A stretch of DNA of 17,630 nucleotides from the NCBI GenBank assembly GCA_964427955.1, contig CAYRWY010000071.1, positions 1-17,630 on the forward strand. The letters are read 5' to 3'. Shown piece by piece: positions 7,401 through 14,347 of the stretch. This DNA is from JACRBK01 sp964427955 (GTDB lineage: Bacteria; Chloroflexota; Anaerolineae; Aggregatilineales; Aggregatilineaceae). Within the stretch, counting starts at the first letter, position 1. Each line of letters starts with the position of its first letter. The notes beneath the pieces are model-generated. The model saw only the letters and a list, made by a program, of their open reading frames with translations, searched no databases and was not told where the DNA came from. The translations under genes and the position numbers were made by a program.

Positions 7401-8491
7401 CCGACACCTTACAGGATGCCCTGATTCACTGGTTCGAGGCACACAAAGCCGATCTGCCCTGGCGGCGCAGCAAAGACCCTTATGCGATCTGGCTGTCGGA
7501 GATCATGCTGCAACAGACACAGGTGACGACCGTCATCCCCTACTACGAACGCTTTCTGGCGCGCTTTCCGACGGTGGAGGCCCTGGCCGCCGCGCCGCTG
7601 GACGACGTGCTCAAGCTGTGGGAAGGCCTGGGCTACTACAGCCGCGCGCGGAATTTGCACCGCGCCGCACAAAAGGTAGCGCAGGAGTTCGGGGGGCAGT
7701 TTCCGGCGGACGTGGAGGCGCTGCGCTCGCTGCCGGGCGTGGGACGCTACACCGCGGGCGCGATTGCCAGCCTGGCTTTCGGGATCGATACCCCGGTGCT
7801 GGACGGCAACGTGATCCGCATCCTGGCGCGCGTGTTCAACCTCGCCGACGACGTCAGCGAAACCGCGACGCAGAAAGCCCTGTGGGAGCGCGCCACCGAG
7901 CTGGTCCCGGCAGGCCGGGCCGGGGCCTGGAACGAAGGGTTGATGGAATTGGGGCGGCGCATCTGCACGCCCAAGTCGCCCGACTGCCCCGACTGCCCCA
8001 TCGCGCCCCACTGCGAAGCGCAGCGGTTGGCGATCCAGGCCGAGCGCCCGGTCAAAGCGCGCAAAGGCCAGACGCCCCATTTCGACGTGACCGCCGCCGT
8101 CATCCGGCGCGACGATGGCCGCCTGCTGATCGCGCAGCGCCCGGCGGACGGCATGTTGGGCGGCTTGTGGGAGTTCCCCGGCGGGAAGCGCGAGCCGGGC
8201 GAAACGCTGCCCGACTGCCTGCGCCGCGAAATTCAGGAGGAACTGGGGATCGAGATCGAAGTCGGGGCGCAGATCGGCACGGTGCGCCACGCCTACACAC
8301 ACCTGCGGATCACGCTGTATGCTTTCGCCTGCACGTACCTCGGCGGCGAGCCGCAAAAGATCGGCTGTGCGGACTGGACGTGGACCACGCTGGACGATCT
8401 CGACCGCTACGCCTTCCCGGTGACCGATCAGAAGATCATCGCCATGCTGCGCGACGGCGGCGGGCAGTTGGGCATGGACCTGGGCGACTGA
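7397..8491 (+). CDS. mutY: A/G-specific adenine glycosylase MutY with C-terminal Nudix domain
   Basis: 364 aa. MutY removes adenine mispaired with 8-oxoguanine. The glycosylase half shows the catalytic Glu in SEIMLQQTQV (E35), the helix-hairpin-helix LPGVGRYTAG (112-121), the catalytic Asp in VLDGNV (D136), and a 4Fe-4S motif CX6CX2CX5C (C190, C197, C200, C206). The C-terminal half (about 232-355) is MutT-like and has a complete Nudix box, with GGKREPGE at its start and REIQEELGI at its end, matching GX5EX7REUXEEXGU. In most MutY proteins this domain recognises 8-oxoG but has a degenerate box, so here it could also hydrolyse 8-oxo-dGTP. The ATG at 7397 overlaps the upstream stop by 4 nt and follows GAGAG. 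It is probably co-expressed with the methyltransferase. Confidence 0.95.
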   Translation: MTDTLQDALIHWFEAHKADLPWRRSKDPYAIWLSEIMLQQTQVTTVIPYYERFLARFPTVEALAAAPLDDVLKLWEGLGYYSRARNLHRAAQKVAQEFGGQFPADVEALRSLPGVGRYTAGAIASLAFGIDTPVLDGNVIRILARVFNLADDVSETATQKALWERATELVPAGRAGAWNEGLMELGRRICTPKSPDCPDCPIAPHCEAQRLAIQAERPVKARKGQTPHFDVTAAVIRRDDGRLLIAQRPADGMLGGLWEFPGGKREPGETLPDCLRREIQEELGIEIEVGAQIGTVRHAYTHLRITLYAFACTYLGGEPQKIGCADWTWTTLDDLDRYAFPVTDQKIIAMLRDGGGQLGMDLGD

Positions 8492-8515
8492 TCCCGGAAC
8501 GCTTGAAGATCAGCC

Positions 8516-8543
8516 TTGACATATTGATGATTGTCGATATAAT
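8516..8543 (+). promoter_or_regulatory. Consensus sigma-70 promoter of arsR
   Basis: TTGACA (8516-8521) and TATAAT (8538-8543) are both perfect consensus hexamers with a 16-nt spacer. The -10 ends only 11 nt before the arsR ATG, so the transcript should start about 4-6 nt before the start codon. Confidence 0.9.
8521..8540. promoter_or_regulatory. ArsR-type operator O1 (arsR autoregulation)
   Basis: An inverted repeat ATATTGA (8521-8527) / TCGATAT (8534-8540) with a 6-nt centre and one mismatch lies between the -35 and -10 boxes. A closely similar site, in the opposite orientation, lies in front of arsM. ArsR repressors are known to bind such AT-rich dyads and to leave DNA on binding As(III). 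Confidence 0.7.
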
Positions 8544-8554
8544 GTAGGGTAGTT

Positions 8555-8881
8555 ATGGACACTGATCCGGTACTCTTCGCGAAAGCCCTTGCCGACGACA
8601 CGCGCCAGGAGATCATGAAATACCTGTGCTGCGTGTGGTTGAGCGTGAATGACGTGGTGGACAAGCTGGGCGGGAAGGTCAACCAACCGACCGTCAGCCA
8701 CCACCTGAAAAAGCTGGAAGAAGCCAACCTGGTGAAGGTGCGCCAGGAAGGACGCCAGCGTTTCTACACGCTCAACCAGGAGCAGATGACCACCTGCTGC
8801 GGTCTCCTGATGATCCGGTTCGCGCCGGACTATGCCGACCCGGATGGGCAGGAGAGCGGACCGGGCTGTCAGGGTTGTTAA
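8555..8881 (+). CDS. arsR: ArsR/SmtB-family metalloregulatory repressor
   Basis: 108 aa winged-helix repressor. The start region FAKALADDTRQEIMKYL (8-24), the recognition helix QPTVSHHLKKLEEANLV (44-60) and the wing VRQEGRQRFYTL (62-73) are typical. Cysteines are C25-C26, C81-C82, and C105 and C108 in the tail. The classical ELCVCDL metal site of plasmid ArsR is not there: that position reads LSVNDV. As(III) or another thiophilic metal could be bound by the other Cys pairs. It heads a two-gene arsenic module with arsM and has operators at both genes. The ATG at 8555 is chosen because later starts would cut into the fold; its 5' leader would be only a few nucleotides. Confidence 0.9.
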   Translation: MDTDPVLFAKALADDTRQEIMKYLCCVWLSVNDVVDKLGGKVNQPTVSHHLKKLEEANLVKVRQEGRQRFYTLNQEQMTTCCGLLMIRFAPDYADPDGQESGPGCQGC

Positions 8882-8895
8882 GGTAACCATTCGCC

Positions 8896-8925
8896 GGGTA
8901 CGCCGCGTGCCGTACCCTTATTTTT
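8896..8925 (+). terminator. Rho-independent terminator between arsR and arsM
   Basis: A 7-bp GC-rich stem (8896-8902 with 8911-8917, 8-nt loop) is followed by TTATTTTT. It lies 15 nt after the arsR stop, which implies that arsM is transcribed mainly from its own promoter. Confidence 0.75.
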
Positions 8926-8934
8926 GCCACGTTC

Positions 8935-8952
8935 TATCGATATTCATCAATA
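8935..8952. promoter_or_regulatory. ArsR-type operator O2 (arsM)
   Basis: TATCGAT (8935-8941), a 4-nt centre, then ATCAATA (8946-8952): a 7-4-7 dyad with one mismatch. On the opposite strand, O1 shares TATCGA, four bases, then CATCAATA, so both sites are probably bound by the same repressor. Confidence 0.65.
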
Positions 8953-8956
8953 CAAT
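8951..8956 (+). promoter_or_regulatory. Probable arsM -10 element
   Basis: TACAAT (5/6 match) begins 7.5 nt from the operator centre, exactly the distance between O1 and the arsR -10. The corresponding -35 position (8929-8934) is a poor match. The -10 ends 12 nt before the arsM ATG. Confidence 0.5.
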
Positions 8957-8968
8957 GGAGTACAGATC

Positions 8969-9748
8969 ATGACTGACAATGCCAAAATCCACGAAGCTGT
9001 CCGCGAACACTACGGCGCGATTGCGCGCTCGGTGAACGTGATCCAGCCCGCGGCCTCAAGCTGCTGCGGCCCGGCCCCGCAGGCCAGCGAGTGCGGCTGT
9101 AACAGCGCCAGGCTCTATGATGCCAGCCTGCTCGAAGGGCTGCCGGTGGACGTGACCGGCCTCTCACTGGGCTGCGGCGATCCGGTGAGCATCGCCAGCC
9201 TGCGCGAGGGCGAAACCGTGCTCGACCTGGGCAGCGGCGGCGGGATCGACTGCTTCCTGGCGGCCCGGCAGGTGGGCGCTGGGGGTTACGTGATCGGCGT
9301 GGACATGACCCTGGACATGCTGGCACGGGCGAATGCCAACAAGGTCAAGATGGGCGTGACCAACGTCGAATTCCGCCGGGGCCAGATCGAGGCGCTGCCG
9401 GTGGTGGACAGCAGCATCGACGTAATCATGTCGAACTGCGTGATCAACCTCTCGCCGGACAAGCGCGCCGTGTTTCGCGAGGCGTTCCGCGTGCTCAAGC
9501 CGGGCGGGCGCGTCTCGATCAGCGACGTCGTGACCGAAGGCGACTTCAGCCCGGAGCAGCGCGCCGACATGCAGCAGTGGGGCGAATGTGTCTCCGGAGC
9601 CATCGACGTCACCGCCTACACCGGGATCATGCGCGAAGTCGGCTTCGTGGACATCCAGATCGTCGATAAGACCGAGGCGGAAGAAATCCCGGTGCCGGGG
9701 ATGCCGCGCGTCTACAGTGCCCGCATCACGGCCTACAAGCCCGCGTAA
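8969..9748 (+). CDS. arsM: Arsenite S-adenosylmethionine methyltransferase ArsM
   Basis: 259 aa. ArsM methylates As(III) stepwise in the cytosol to methylated and volatile forms. The sequence shows the start IHEAVREHYGAIAR (7-20), a Cys-rich loop SSCCGPAP...ECGC (30-44), and GCGDPVSIASLREGE (68-82), conserved in the family. The SAM motif is VLDLGSGGGIDC (84-95), followed by VIGVDMT (108-114), IMSNCVINL (153-161) and WGECVSGA (204-211). The arsenic-binding cysteines C69, C157 and C207 are all present. I chose the ATG at 8969, preceded by GGAG with 8-nt spacing. An in-frame TTG at 8924 would place the coding region across the operator. The gene follows arsR behind a terminator. No arsenite efflux or arsenate reductase gene is next to it. 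Confidence 0.95.
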   Translation: MTDNAKIHEAVREHYGAIARSVNVIQPAASSCCGPAPQASECGCNSARLYDASLLEGLPVDVTGLSLGCGDPVSIASLREGETVLDLGSGGGIDCFLAARQVGAGGYVIGVDMTLDMLARANANKVKMGVTNVEFRRGQIEALPVVDSSIDVIMSNCVINLSPDKRAVFREAFRVLKPGGRVSISDVVTEGDFSPEQRADMQQWGECVSGAIDVTAYTGIMREVGFVDIQIVDKTEAEEIPVPGMPRVYSARITAYKPA

Positions 9749-9765
9749 ACAACCCTCACCCCCTG

Positions 9766-9796
9766 CCCCTCTCCCATCGAGAACATGGGAGAGGGG
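9766..9796. repeat. REP-like palindrome
   Basis: A perfect 12-bp inverted repeat (9766-9777 with 9785-9796, 7-nt loop) of C-rich then G-rich sequence lies 17 nt after arsM. No T-run follows on the plus strand, so it is not a classical terminator, although it could stabilise the 3' end. The composition resembles dispersed palindromes familiar in Chloroflexota genomes. Confidence 0.6.
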
Positions 9797-9913
9797 AAAG
9801 GGATTGAATAGTATCCCGGTGTGTACCTTGATCGCGACGGGGTGGTCGAATGGGTCCGGTTGTGCTATTTTTCCGACTAAGTACATTCAGGTAGATTCTT
9901 GCGGGTGTTTTTC

Positions 9914-9952
9914 GTAGGGGCGTCAGCTTGCTGCACCCTGGGCTGCCCCTAC
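9914..9952. repeat. Second REP-like palindrome
   Basis: GTAGGGGC (9914-9921) pairs with GCCCCTAC (9945-9952), with a further short AGC/GCT pairing inside. It differs in sequence from the first palindrome. Together they occupy much of the 271-bp gap between arsM and the next gene, in which I see no other gene or clear promoter. Confidence 0.5.
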
Positions 9953-10019
9953 CCATCCCGAAGTATCAATTTGCCTGTACTTAGCATATGCGACCGCCCA
10001 TTCATCAAGGAACAAAATC

Positions 10020-10631
10020 ATGTTCGACCGTCGCGACGAAGAAAAACGTGTCAAATCCGAGGGGCGACTCCCTCCTAACCAGGCCCTGACCCAGAAATTC
10101 CCGGTGCTGCATTACGGCTCGGTCCCGGCCACCGATCCGGCAGTGTGGAAGCTCAGCGTCACGGGCGAAATCGAACAGCCCATGAGCTGGACGTGGGACG
10201 AATTCCGGCAGATCCCCACCACGACGATCCAGGTGGATATCCACTGCGTCACGGGGTGGAGCAAGTTCGACACCACCTGGGAGGGGCCGTTATTCCGCGA
10301 TTTCATCAAGCTGTTCGGCGTCAAGCCCACCGCGCAGTACGTGATCGCCCATGCGCCGCACGGCTTCACCACCAACCTGCCGCTTGAGGTCATGCTCGAA
10401 GACAATGTCCTGCTGGCCTGGAAATACAACGGCGAGTTTCTGGAACCGGATCACGGCTTCCCGGTGCGAACGCTGGTCCCGCAGCGGTACTTCTGGAAAA
10501 GCGCCAAGTGGCTGACCCGACTCGAATTCAGCGCCGTGGATAAGCCGGGATTCTGGGAACAGGCGGGGTACCACAACGACGCCGATCCCTGGAAAGAAGA
10601 ACGTTACCAGCGGCGCAGCATGTTGTTCTAG
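10020..10631 (+). CDS. Sulfite-oxidase-like molybdopterin oxidoreductase (cytosolic)
   Basis: 203 aa, an Oxidored_molyb domain protein. The segment VDIHCVTGWSKFDTTWEG (72-89) contains the Cys that ligates molybdenum (C76). Also seen are YVIAHAPHGFTTNLPLE (107-123) and a run DHGFPVRTLVPQRYFWKSAK (144-163), typical of the sulfite oxidase/YedY fold, where the Arg and Lys contact the cofactor phosphate. There is no Tat or other signal peptide and no heme domain, so it should be cytosolic; the substrate is unknown. The ATG is preceded by AAGGA with 8-nt spacing. The neighbouring ferredoxin-NADP reductase and nearby moeA make a Mo-dependent redox role plausible. The family is clear, the reaction is not. 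Confidence 0.88.
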   Translation: MFDRRDEEKRVKSEGRLPPNQALTQKFPVLHYGSVPATDPAVWKLSVTGEIEQPMSWTWDEFRQIPTTTIQVDIHCVTGWSKFDTTWEGPLFRDFIKLFGVKPTAQYVIAHAPHGFTTNLPLEVMLEDNVLLAWKYNGEFLEPDHGFPVRTLVPQRYFWKSAKWLTRLEFSAVDKPGFWEQAGYHNDADPWKEERYQRRSMLF

Positions 10632-10663
10632 CTCCACGCTTAAGGCGAATTTAAGGCAGATTT

Positions 10664-10687
10664 GAGGTGGCGTTAAGCCACCTCTTT
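10664..10687 (+). terminator. Probable terminator after the molybdoenzyme gene
   Basis: An 8-bp perfect stem (10664-10671 with 10677-10684, loop 10672-10676) is followed by only three T and then GCGTT. It lies 32 nt after the stop codon. The short T-run makes the call moderate. The rest of the gap to 10823 is AT-rich, with no promoter I could assign. Confidence 0.6.
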
Positions 10688-10823
10688 GCGTTCGGGCCTA
10701 TGATCTCTTCGTGCAGCATCGGAAATAACGTGTTTTTTATGAATCATAACTGGTTTACACGCATCTAAGTTGTTAGGATCGTGCATAGTCTATTCGTCTA
10801 GCAGCGGTCAGGAGATTCATCCT

Positions 10824-12236
10824 ATGACACAGACCTCAGCAACGCGCCGGGTGGCAATCATCGGCTCCGGTCCATCGGCCTTCTATGCGGCGGACCAACT
10901 CTTGAAACAGAGCAATTGGACAGTCGAAGTGGACATGTTCGAACGGCTGCCGACGCCGTTCGGATTGGTGCGCGGCGGGGTCGCTCCTGACCATCCCAAG
11001 ATCAAATCCGTCACGAAGGTCTACGACCGGACGGCGGCTCACCCGAATTTTCGATTTTACGGCCACGTCAATTTCGGGACGGACCTCACCCATGCCGATC
11101 TCGTCCAGCACTACCACGCGATTGTGTACGCCGTGGGAGCGCAGACCGACCGGGAAATGGGCATTCCGGGCGAACACCTGGCAGGCAGCCACGCCGCGAC
11201 CGAGTTCGTCGGCTGGTACAACGGCCATCCCGATTACCGCGATCTGAAATTCGACCTCTCCCAGGAGCGGGTGGCCGTGATCGGCAATGGCAACGTGGCG
11301 ATGGACGTCGCCCGCATCCTGTCCCAGACCGCCGACGAACTGGCCGGCACCGACATCGCGGATTACGCCCTGGAGGCCCTCGCGAACAGCAAGGTGCGCG
11401 AGATTTACCTGCTCGGACGGCGCGGCCCCGCCCAGGCCAAGTTCACCGCAGCGGAACTGAAAGAAATTGGCGAACTGGCCAGCACCCAGGTTTCTATCGA
11501 TCCGAAAGAGCTGGAGCTTGACCCCTGGAGCGCCGCCTTCCTGGCCTCCGGCGAGGACCGCAACGCGGCTTCGAACTTCGAGATTCTCAAAGGGTACGAC
11601 CTGGCCGCGTGCGAGGACAAGCCGAAGCGGTTGACCATTCGCTTCCTGGTCTCGCCCACCGAACTGCTGGGCACCGATCACGTCGAAGCGATCCGGCTGG
11701 TGAAGAACGAGATCTGCCCGGATGACGGCGTGCCGCGCCCGTGCGCCACCGACGAGCGTGAAACCCTCCCGGTCGGGCTGGTCTTCCGATCGGTAGGCTA
11801 TCACGGCGTGCCGCTGCCCGACGTTCCGTTCGACGCGCGCGAGGGCGTCATCCCCAACGCGCAAGGACGGGTGATCGGGGCGGATCAGCAGCCCATCGTC
11901 GGAGAATATACGGTCGGCTGGATCAAGCGCGGTCCCAGCGGGATCATCGGGACGAATAAGGCCGATGCCCAGGAGACTACCACGCTGATGGCGGAGGACA
12001 TGACCGGCAACCACCTGCTGGAACCGGCACATCCGACGCGGGAAGCGGTCGAAAACCTGCTGCACCAGCGGGGCATTCATTACGTCACGTATCAGGACTG
12101 GCTCACCCTGGACCGGATCGAAGTGGAGCGCGGCCAGGCGGCAGGCCGCCCGCGTGTCAAGTTCACCCGTGTAGAGGATATGTTAGCCGCCCTGAACGAG
12201 ACCCACCGCGAGGGGCTGCCTGAAGCGGCCCGCTAG
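10824..12236 (+). CDS. Ferredoxin/adrenodoxin-type NADP+ reductase (FprA-like)
   Basis: 470 aa flavoprotein of the adrenodoxin reductase family. It passes electrons between NADPH and ferredoxin. The FAD-binding motif is VAIIGSGPSAFYAA (10-23). The family signature FGLVRGGVAPDHPKIKSV runs from 46 to 63. NADPH binding is marked by VIGNGNVAMDVARIL (152-166) and the Arg pair in LLGRRGPAQAKFT (197-209), and the C-terminal FAD contact by GWIKRGPSGIIGTNKADA (365-382). The length fits the family. I chose the ATG at 10824 because GGAG lies 8 nt upstream; an in-frame start 18 codons earlier has no such support. It follows a molybdoenzyme gene, separated by a probable terminator, and converges on moeA with a 13-bp gap. 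Confidence 0.93.
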   Translation: MTQTSATRRVAIIGSGPSAFYAADQLLKQSNWTVEVDMFERLPTPFGLVRGGVAPDHPKIKSVTKVYDRTAAHPNFRFYGHVNFGTDLTHADLVQHYHAIVYAVGAQTDREMGIPGEHLAGSHAATEFVGWYNGHPDYRDLKFDLSQERVAVIGNGNVAMDVARILSQTADELAGTDIADYALEALANSKVREIYLLGRRGPAQAKFTAAELKEIGELASTQVSIDPKELELDPWSAAFLASGEDRNAASNFEILKGYDLAACEDKPKRLTIRFLVSPTELLGTDHVEAIRLVKNEICPDDGVPRPCATDERETLPVGLVFRSVGYHGVPLPDVPFDAREGVIPNAQGRVIGADQQPIVGEYTVGWIKRGPSGIIGTNKADAQETTTLMAEDMTGNHLLEPAHPTREAVENLLHQRGIHYVTYQDWLTLDRIEVERGQAAGRPRVKFTRVEDMLAALNETHREGLPEAAR

Positions 12237-12249
12237 AATCGACCCACCC

Positions 12250-13500
12250 TCACGGCAGCCGTTTCAGCAATCGCACCGGCAAACGGCTGCCGATGGGCAC
12301 TTCGCGCATCCCTTCGGGGACGATCAGCAACCCATCCGCCCGGACCATCGACAGCAGCGCGCCGGAACTCTGCGTGCCGGTCGTACGCGCGGTTAATTCG
12401 CCCTTCTCGTCAGCCAATATCACCCGCAGATAGGTGCGCCGTCCATCGCTGGTCAGGGACTCGCCGACCGTCGCCGTGACGATCTCGACGGCAGACGGAT
12501 CGCCGCCGCCCAGCTTGAGCAGCGCCGGGCGCACGAACAGGTCGAACGTCACCATCGCCGAGACCGGGTTGCCCGGCAGCCCGAAAAAAGGCACGCCCCG
12601 GACGTGGCCAAAAGCCAGGGGTTTGCCGGGGCGCACGTTGACGCGCCACAGTTCCACCTGCCCCAGTTCCTCGACGACCGCCCGCACGACATCCCGCGTG
12701 CCCACCGACACCCCGGCGGAACTGAGCACGAGATCCGGCGGCCAGTCCAGCGCCTCTTGAAACCGCTGGCGCACCGAGTCCAGCGTATCGCGCGCAGGAG
12801 GAAGTTGAAGCGCGATGCCTCCCAGGGTGGACACCAACCCCGCCAGCACATAGCTGTTGCTGTTGTGAATCTTGCCCGCCGTCAGCGGCTCGTCGATCTC
12901 GACCAGCTCGTCGCCGGTGGATAGGATCGCGACGCGCGGCTGGCGAAATACGGCGATGGTCGCCTGCCCCAACGAGACCATGACGCCAATCTCCTGGGGG
13001 CGCAGCCTGGTCCCAGCAGCGAGCACCATCTGCCCGGCGCGCACGTCCTCGCCCGCCGGGCGGACGTTGTCACCGGCGCGAACAGGCCGCAATACGGCCA
13101 CCTGGGCGGACAGCGGGGCGCTGCCATCCGAGGTCCAGTGATCGGTTGTCTGCTCGACCGGTACGACCGCATCGGCGCCCGGCGGCAGCACCGCCCCGGT
13201 CATGATCCGGGCGGCTTCGCCAGCGCCTACGGGCCGGGTGGGCGCGGTACCGGCGGGAATATCGGCAGTGACCGTCAGAGTCACCGGGGCAGAAGACGAG
13301 GCGGTGGCAATGTCCGCGGCACGGACGGCGTAACCATCCATACCTGAATTGGCAAAGGAGGGAACATCAAAACGGGCTACGACATCCGCCGCCAAAACAC
13401 GCCCCAACGCCTGCGCGATGGGGATGTTTTCGGCGGGCAGCACCGTAACCCGGTTCAGAATTTGTTGTAACGCTTGTTCGACCGCGATCAAATCGCCCAC
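12250..13500 (-). CDS. moeA: Molybdopterin molybdenumtransferase MoeA
   Basis: 416 aa from the GTG at 13500. MoeA inserts molybdenum into adenylylated molybdopterin to finish the cofactor. Family motifs in order are SGMDGYAVR (52-60), IMTGAVLPPGADAVVPVEQT, ILSTGDEL, GKIHNSNSYVL, SSAGVSVGTRDVV, VRPGKPLAFG and GLPGNPVSAMV, then the C-terminal domain IV. The GTG at 13500 has AGGA 8 nt upstream and lies 19 nt after the stop of the FHA gene. A GTG at 13548 would add 16 residues and overlap that gene by 29 nt, but has no ribosome binding site; both remain possible. It is co-transcribed with the FHA gene. It should serve the sulfite-oxidase-like enzyme encoded nearby. Confidence 0.94.
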   Translation of the reverse strand: MGDLIAVEQALQQILNRVTVLPAENIPIAQALGRVLAADVVARFDVPSFANSGMDGYAVRAADIATASSSAPVTLTVTADIPAGTAPTRPVGAGEAARIMTGAVLPPGADAVVPVEQTTDHWTSDGSAPLSAQVAVLRPVRAGDNVRPAGEDVRAGQMVLAAGTRLRPQEIGVMVSLGQATIAVFRQPRVAILSTGDELVEIDEPLTAGKIHNSNSYVLAGLVSTLGGIALQLPPARDTLDSVRQRFQEALDWPPDLVLSSAGVSVGTRDVVRAVVEELGQVELWRVNVRPGKPLAFGHVRGVPFFGLPGNPVSAMVTFDLFVRPALLKLGGGDPSAVEIVTATVGESLTSDGRRTYLRVILADEKGELTARTTGTQSSGALLSMVRADGLLIVPEGMREVPIGSRLPVRLLKRLP

Positions 13501-13519
13501 GCGGCTGATCCTGATGACG

Positions 13520-14230
13520 TTATCGGCAGGTGGCGTCCGCTTTGACACTCAGGTCAAAGACTTCCGAGATCACCGGAATATCGCCCCACCAGCACTTGGC
13601 ATCGATGATAATGGCACTGATGACGGAGGTCACGATACACAGCACCAGGAAACACCCGCAGCCCAAAACGACCCACCGGCCCGCGCCGCCGCCTTCGTAC
13701 GGCTCTTCCTGATAGTCATATTCATAGGCGACCGGCTGCTGGGGCGCTGCGCCATACGGCTGCTGCTGAGCCTGATAACCCGGCGCAGGATACCCTGACG
13801 AAGTCGACACGGCGGGCGACGGCGGCTGCTGGCTGTAGCCGGGCGCAGGACGGGCGCCGTAATCCACCGGGATGCTGCTGCCAGGCATCGTCGCCGCCTG
13901 ACGCGGATCCGCCGGGACACCCATCACCGCCGACTCGTAGGCCAGCGTCACGGTCTCGCCCAGGCCGACCATGTCCCCAGGCGATAGGGGACGCGCGCCG
14001 GTGAGACGCTGCCCGTTGATGAACGTCCCGTTGGTCGATCCCAAGTCCTCAATCGTGAATCCACCGCCACCCTGGGTCAGGCGGCAGTGATGGCGACTCA
14101 CCTCGGGATCGTTGATGACAATATCGTTCGTGATATCGCGCCCCAACGTGACAATGCTTTTATCGAGAGGATATATTTGATTGGGCTGCGGACCACGGCG
14201 CACAATCAAGCGGAAGCTGCTACCCTGCAT
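13520..14230 (-). CDS. FHA-domain membrane protein
   Basis: 236 aa. An N-terminal forkhead-associated domain (about 6-98) binds phosphothreonine peptides. Its key residues are visible: GR (30-31), SRHH (45-48), STNGT (65-69) and NG (72-73). A low-complexity linker rich in Pro, Gln, Gly and Tyr follows (about 105-182), then one membrane helix (about 186-210) and a short tail containing C213 and C235. The FHA domain is probably cytoplasmic and tethered. Such proteins usually act with Ser/Thr kinases, but none is encoded in this window. The ATG is preceded by a strong AGGAGG with 8-nt spacing. It is the first gene of a unit with moeA, with no obvious functional link. Confidence 0.9.
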   Translation of the reverse strand: MQGSSFRLIVRRGPQPNQIYPLDKSIVTLGRDITNDIVINDPEVSRHHCRLTQGGGGFTIEDLGSTNGTFINGQRLTGARPLSPGDMVGLGETVTLAYESAVMGVPADPRQAATMPGSSIPVDYGARPAPGYSQQPPSPAVSTSSGYPAPGYQAQQQPYGAAPQQPVAYEYDYQEEPYEGGGAGRWVVLGCGCFLVLCIVTSVISAIIIDAKCWWGDIPVISEVFDLSVKADATCR

Positions 14231-14286
14231 AGATTCTGCCTCCTCACGCGCGGCGTGCGGCGGAATAATTGAATAAGACGTTTGGG

Positions 14287-14315
14287 AGTATACGGAGATT
14301 AGGAGTGGATGTCAA
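14287..14315 (-). promoter_or_regulatory. Sigma-70 promoter of the FHA-moeA unit
   Basis: On the minus strand TTGACA (14315-14310, perfect) and TATACT (14292-14287, 5/6) are separated by 17 nt. The predicted leader to the FHA start codon is about 50 nt. Confidence 0.85.
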
Positions 14316-14347
14316 CTCAGACCGCCCACCTTTTCCTATGCGCTGCC

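Noticed and set aside
7345..8547. 400-codon plus-strand frame overlapping mutY
   Set aside because: It has low-complexity Arg/Ala/Gly composition and no motifs; the mutY frame is unambiguous.
8924..8968. Upstream TTG start for arsM
   Set aside because: It would place the operator and -10 within the coding region; the ATG at 8969 has a ribosome binding site.
9766..9796. Hairpin after arsM as a rho-independent terminator
   Set aside because: No T-run follows on either strand, so I list it as a palindromic repeat.
10754..10779. TTTACA and TAGGAT before the ferredoxin-NADP reductase gene as a promoter
   Set aside because: The spacer is only 14 nt, too short for a normal sigma-70 promoter.
10836..12080. 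414-codon minus-strand open frame opposite the ferredoxin-NADP reductase gene
   Set aside because: It is a shadow of a full-length flavoprotein gene with intact FAD and NADP motifs.
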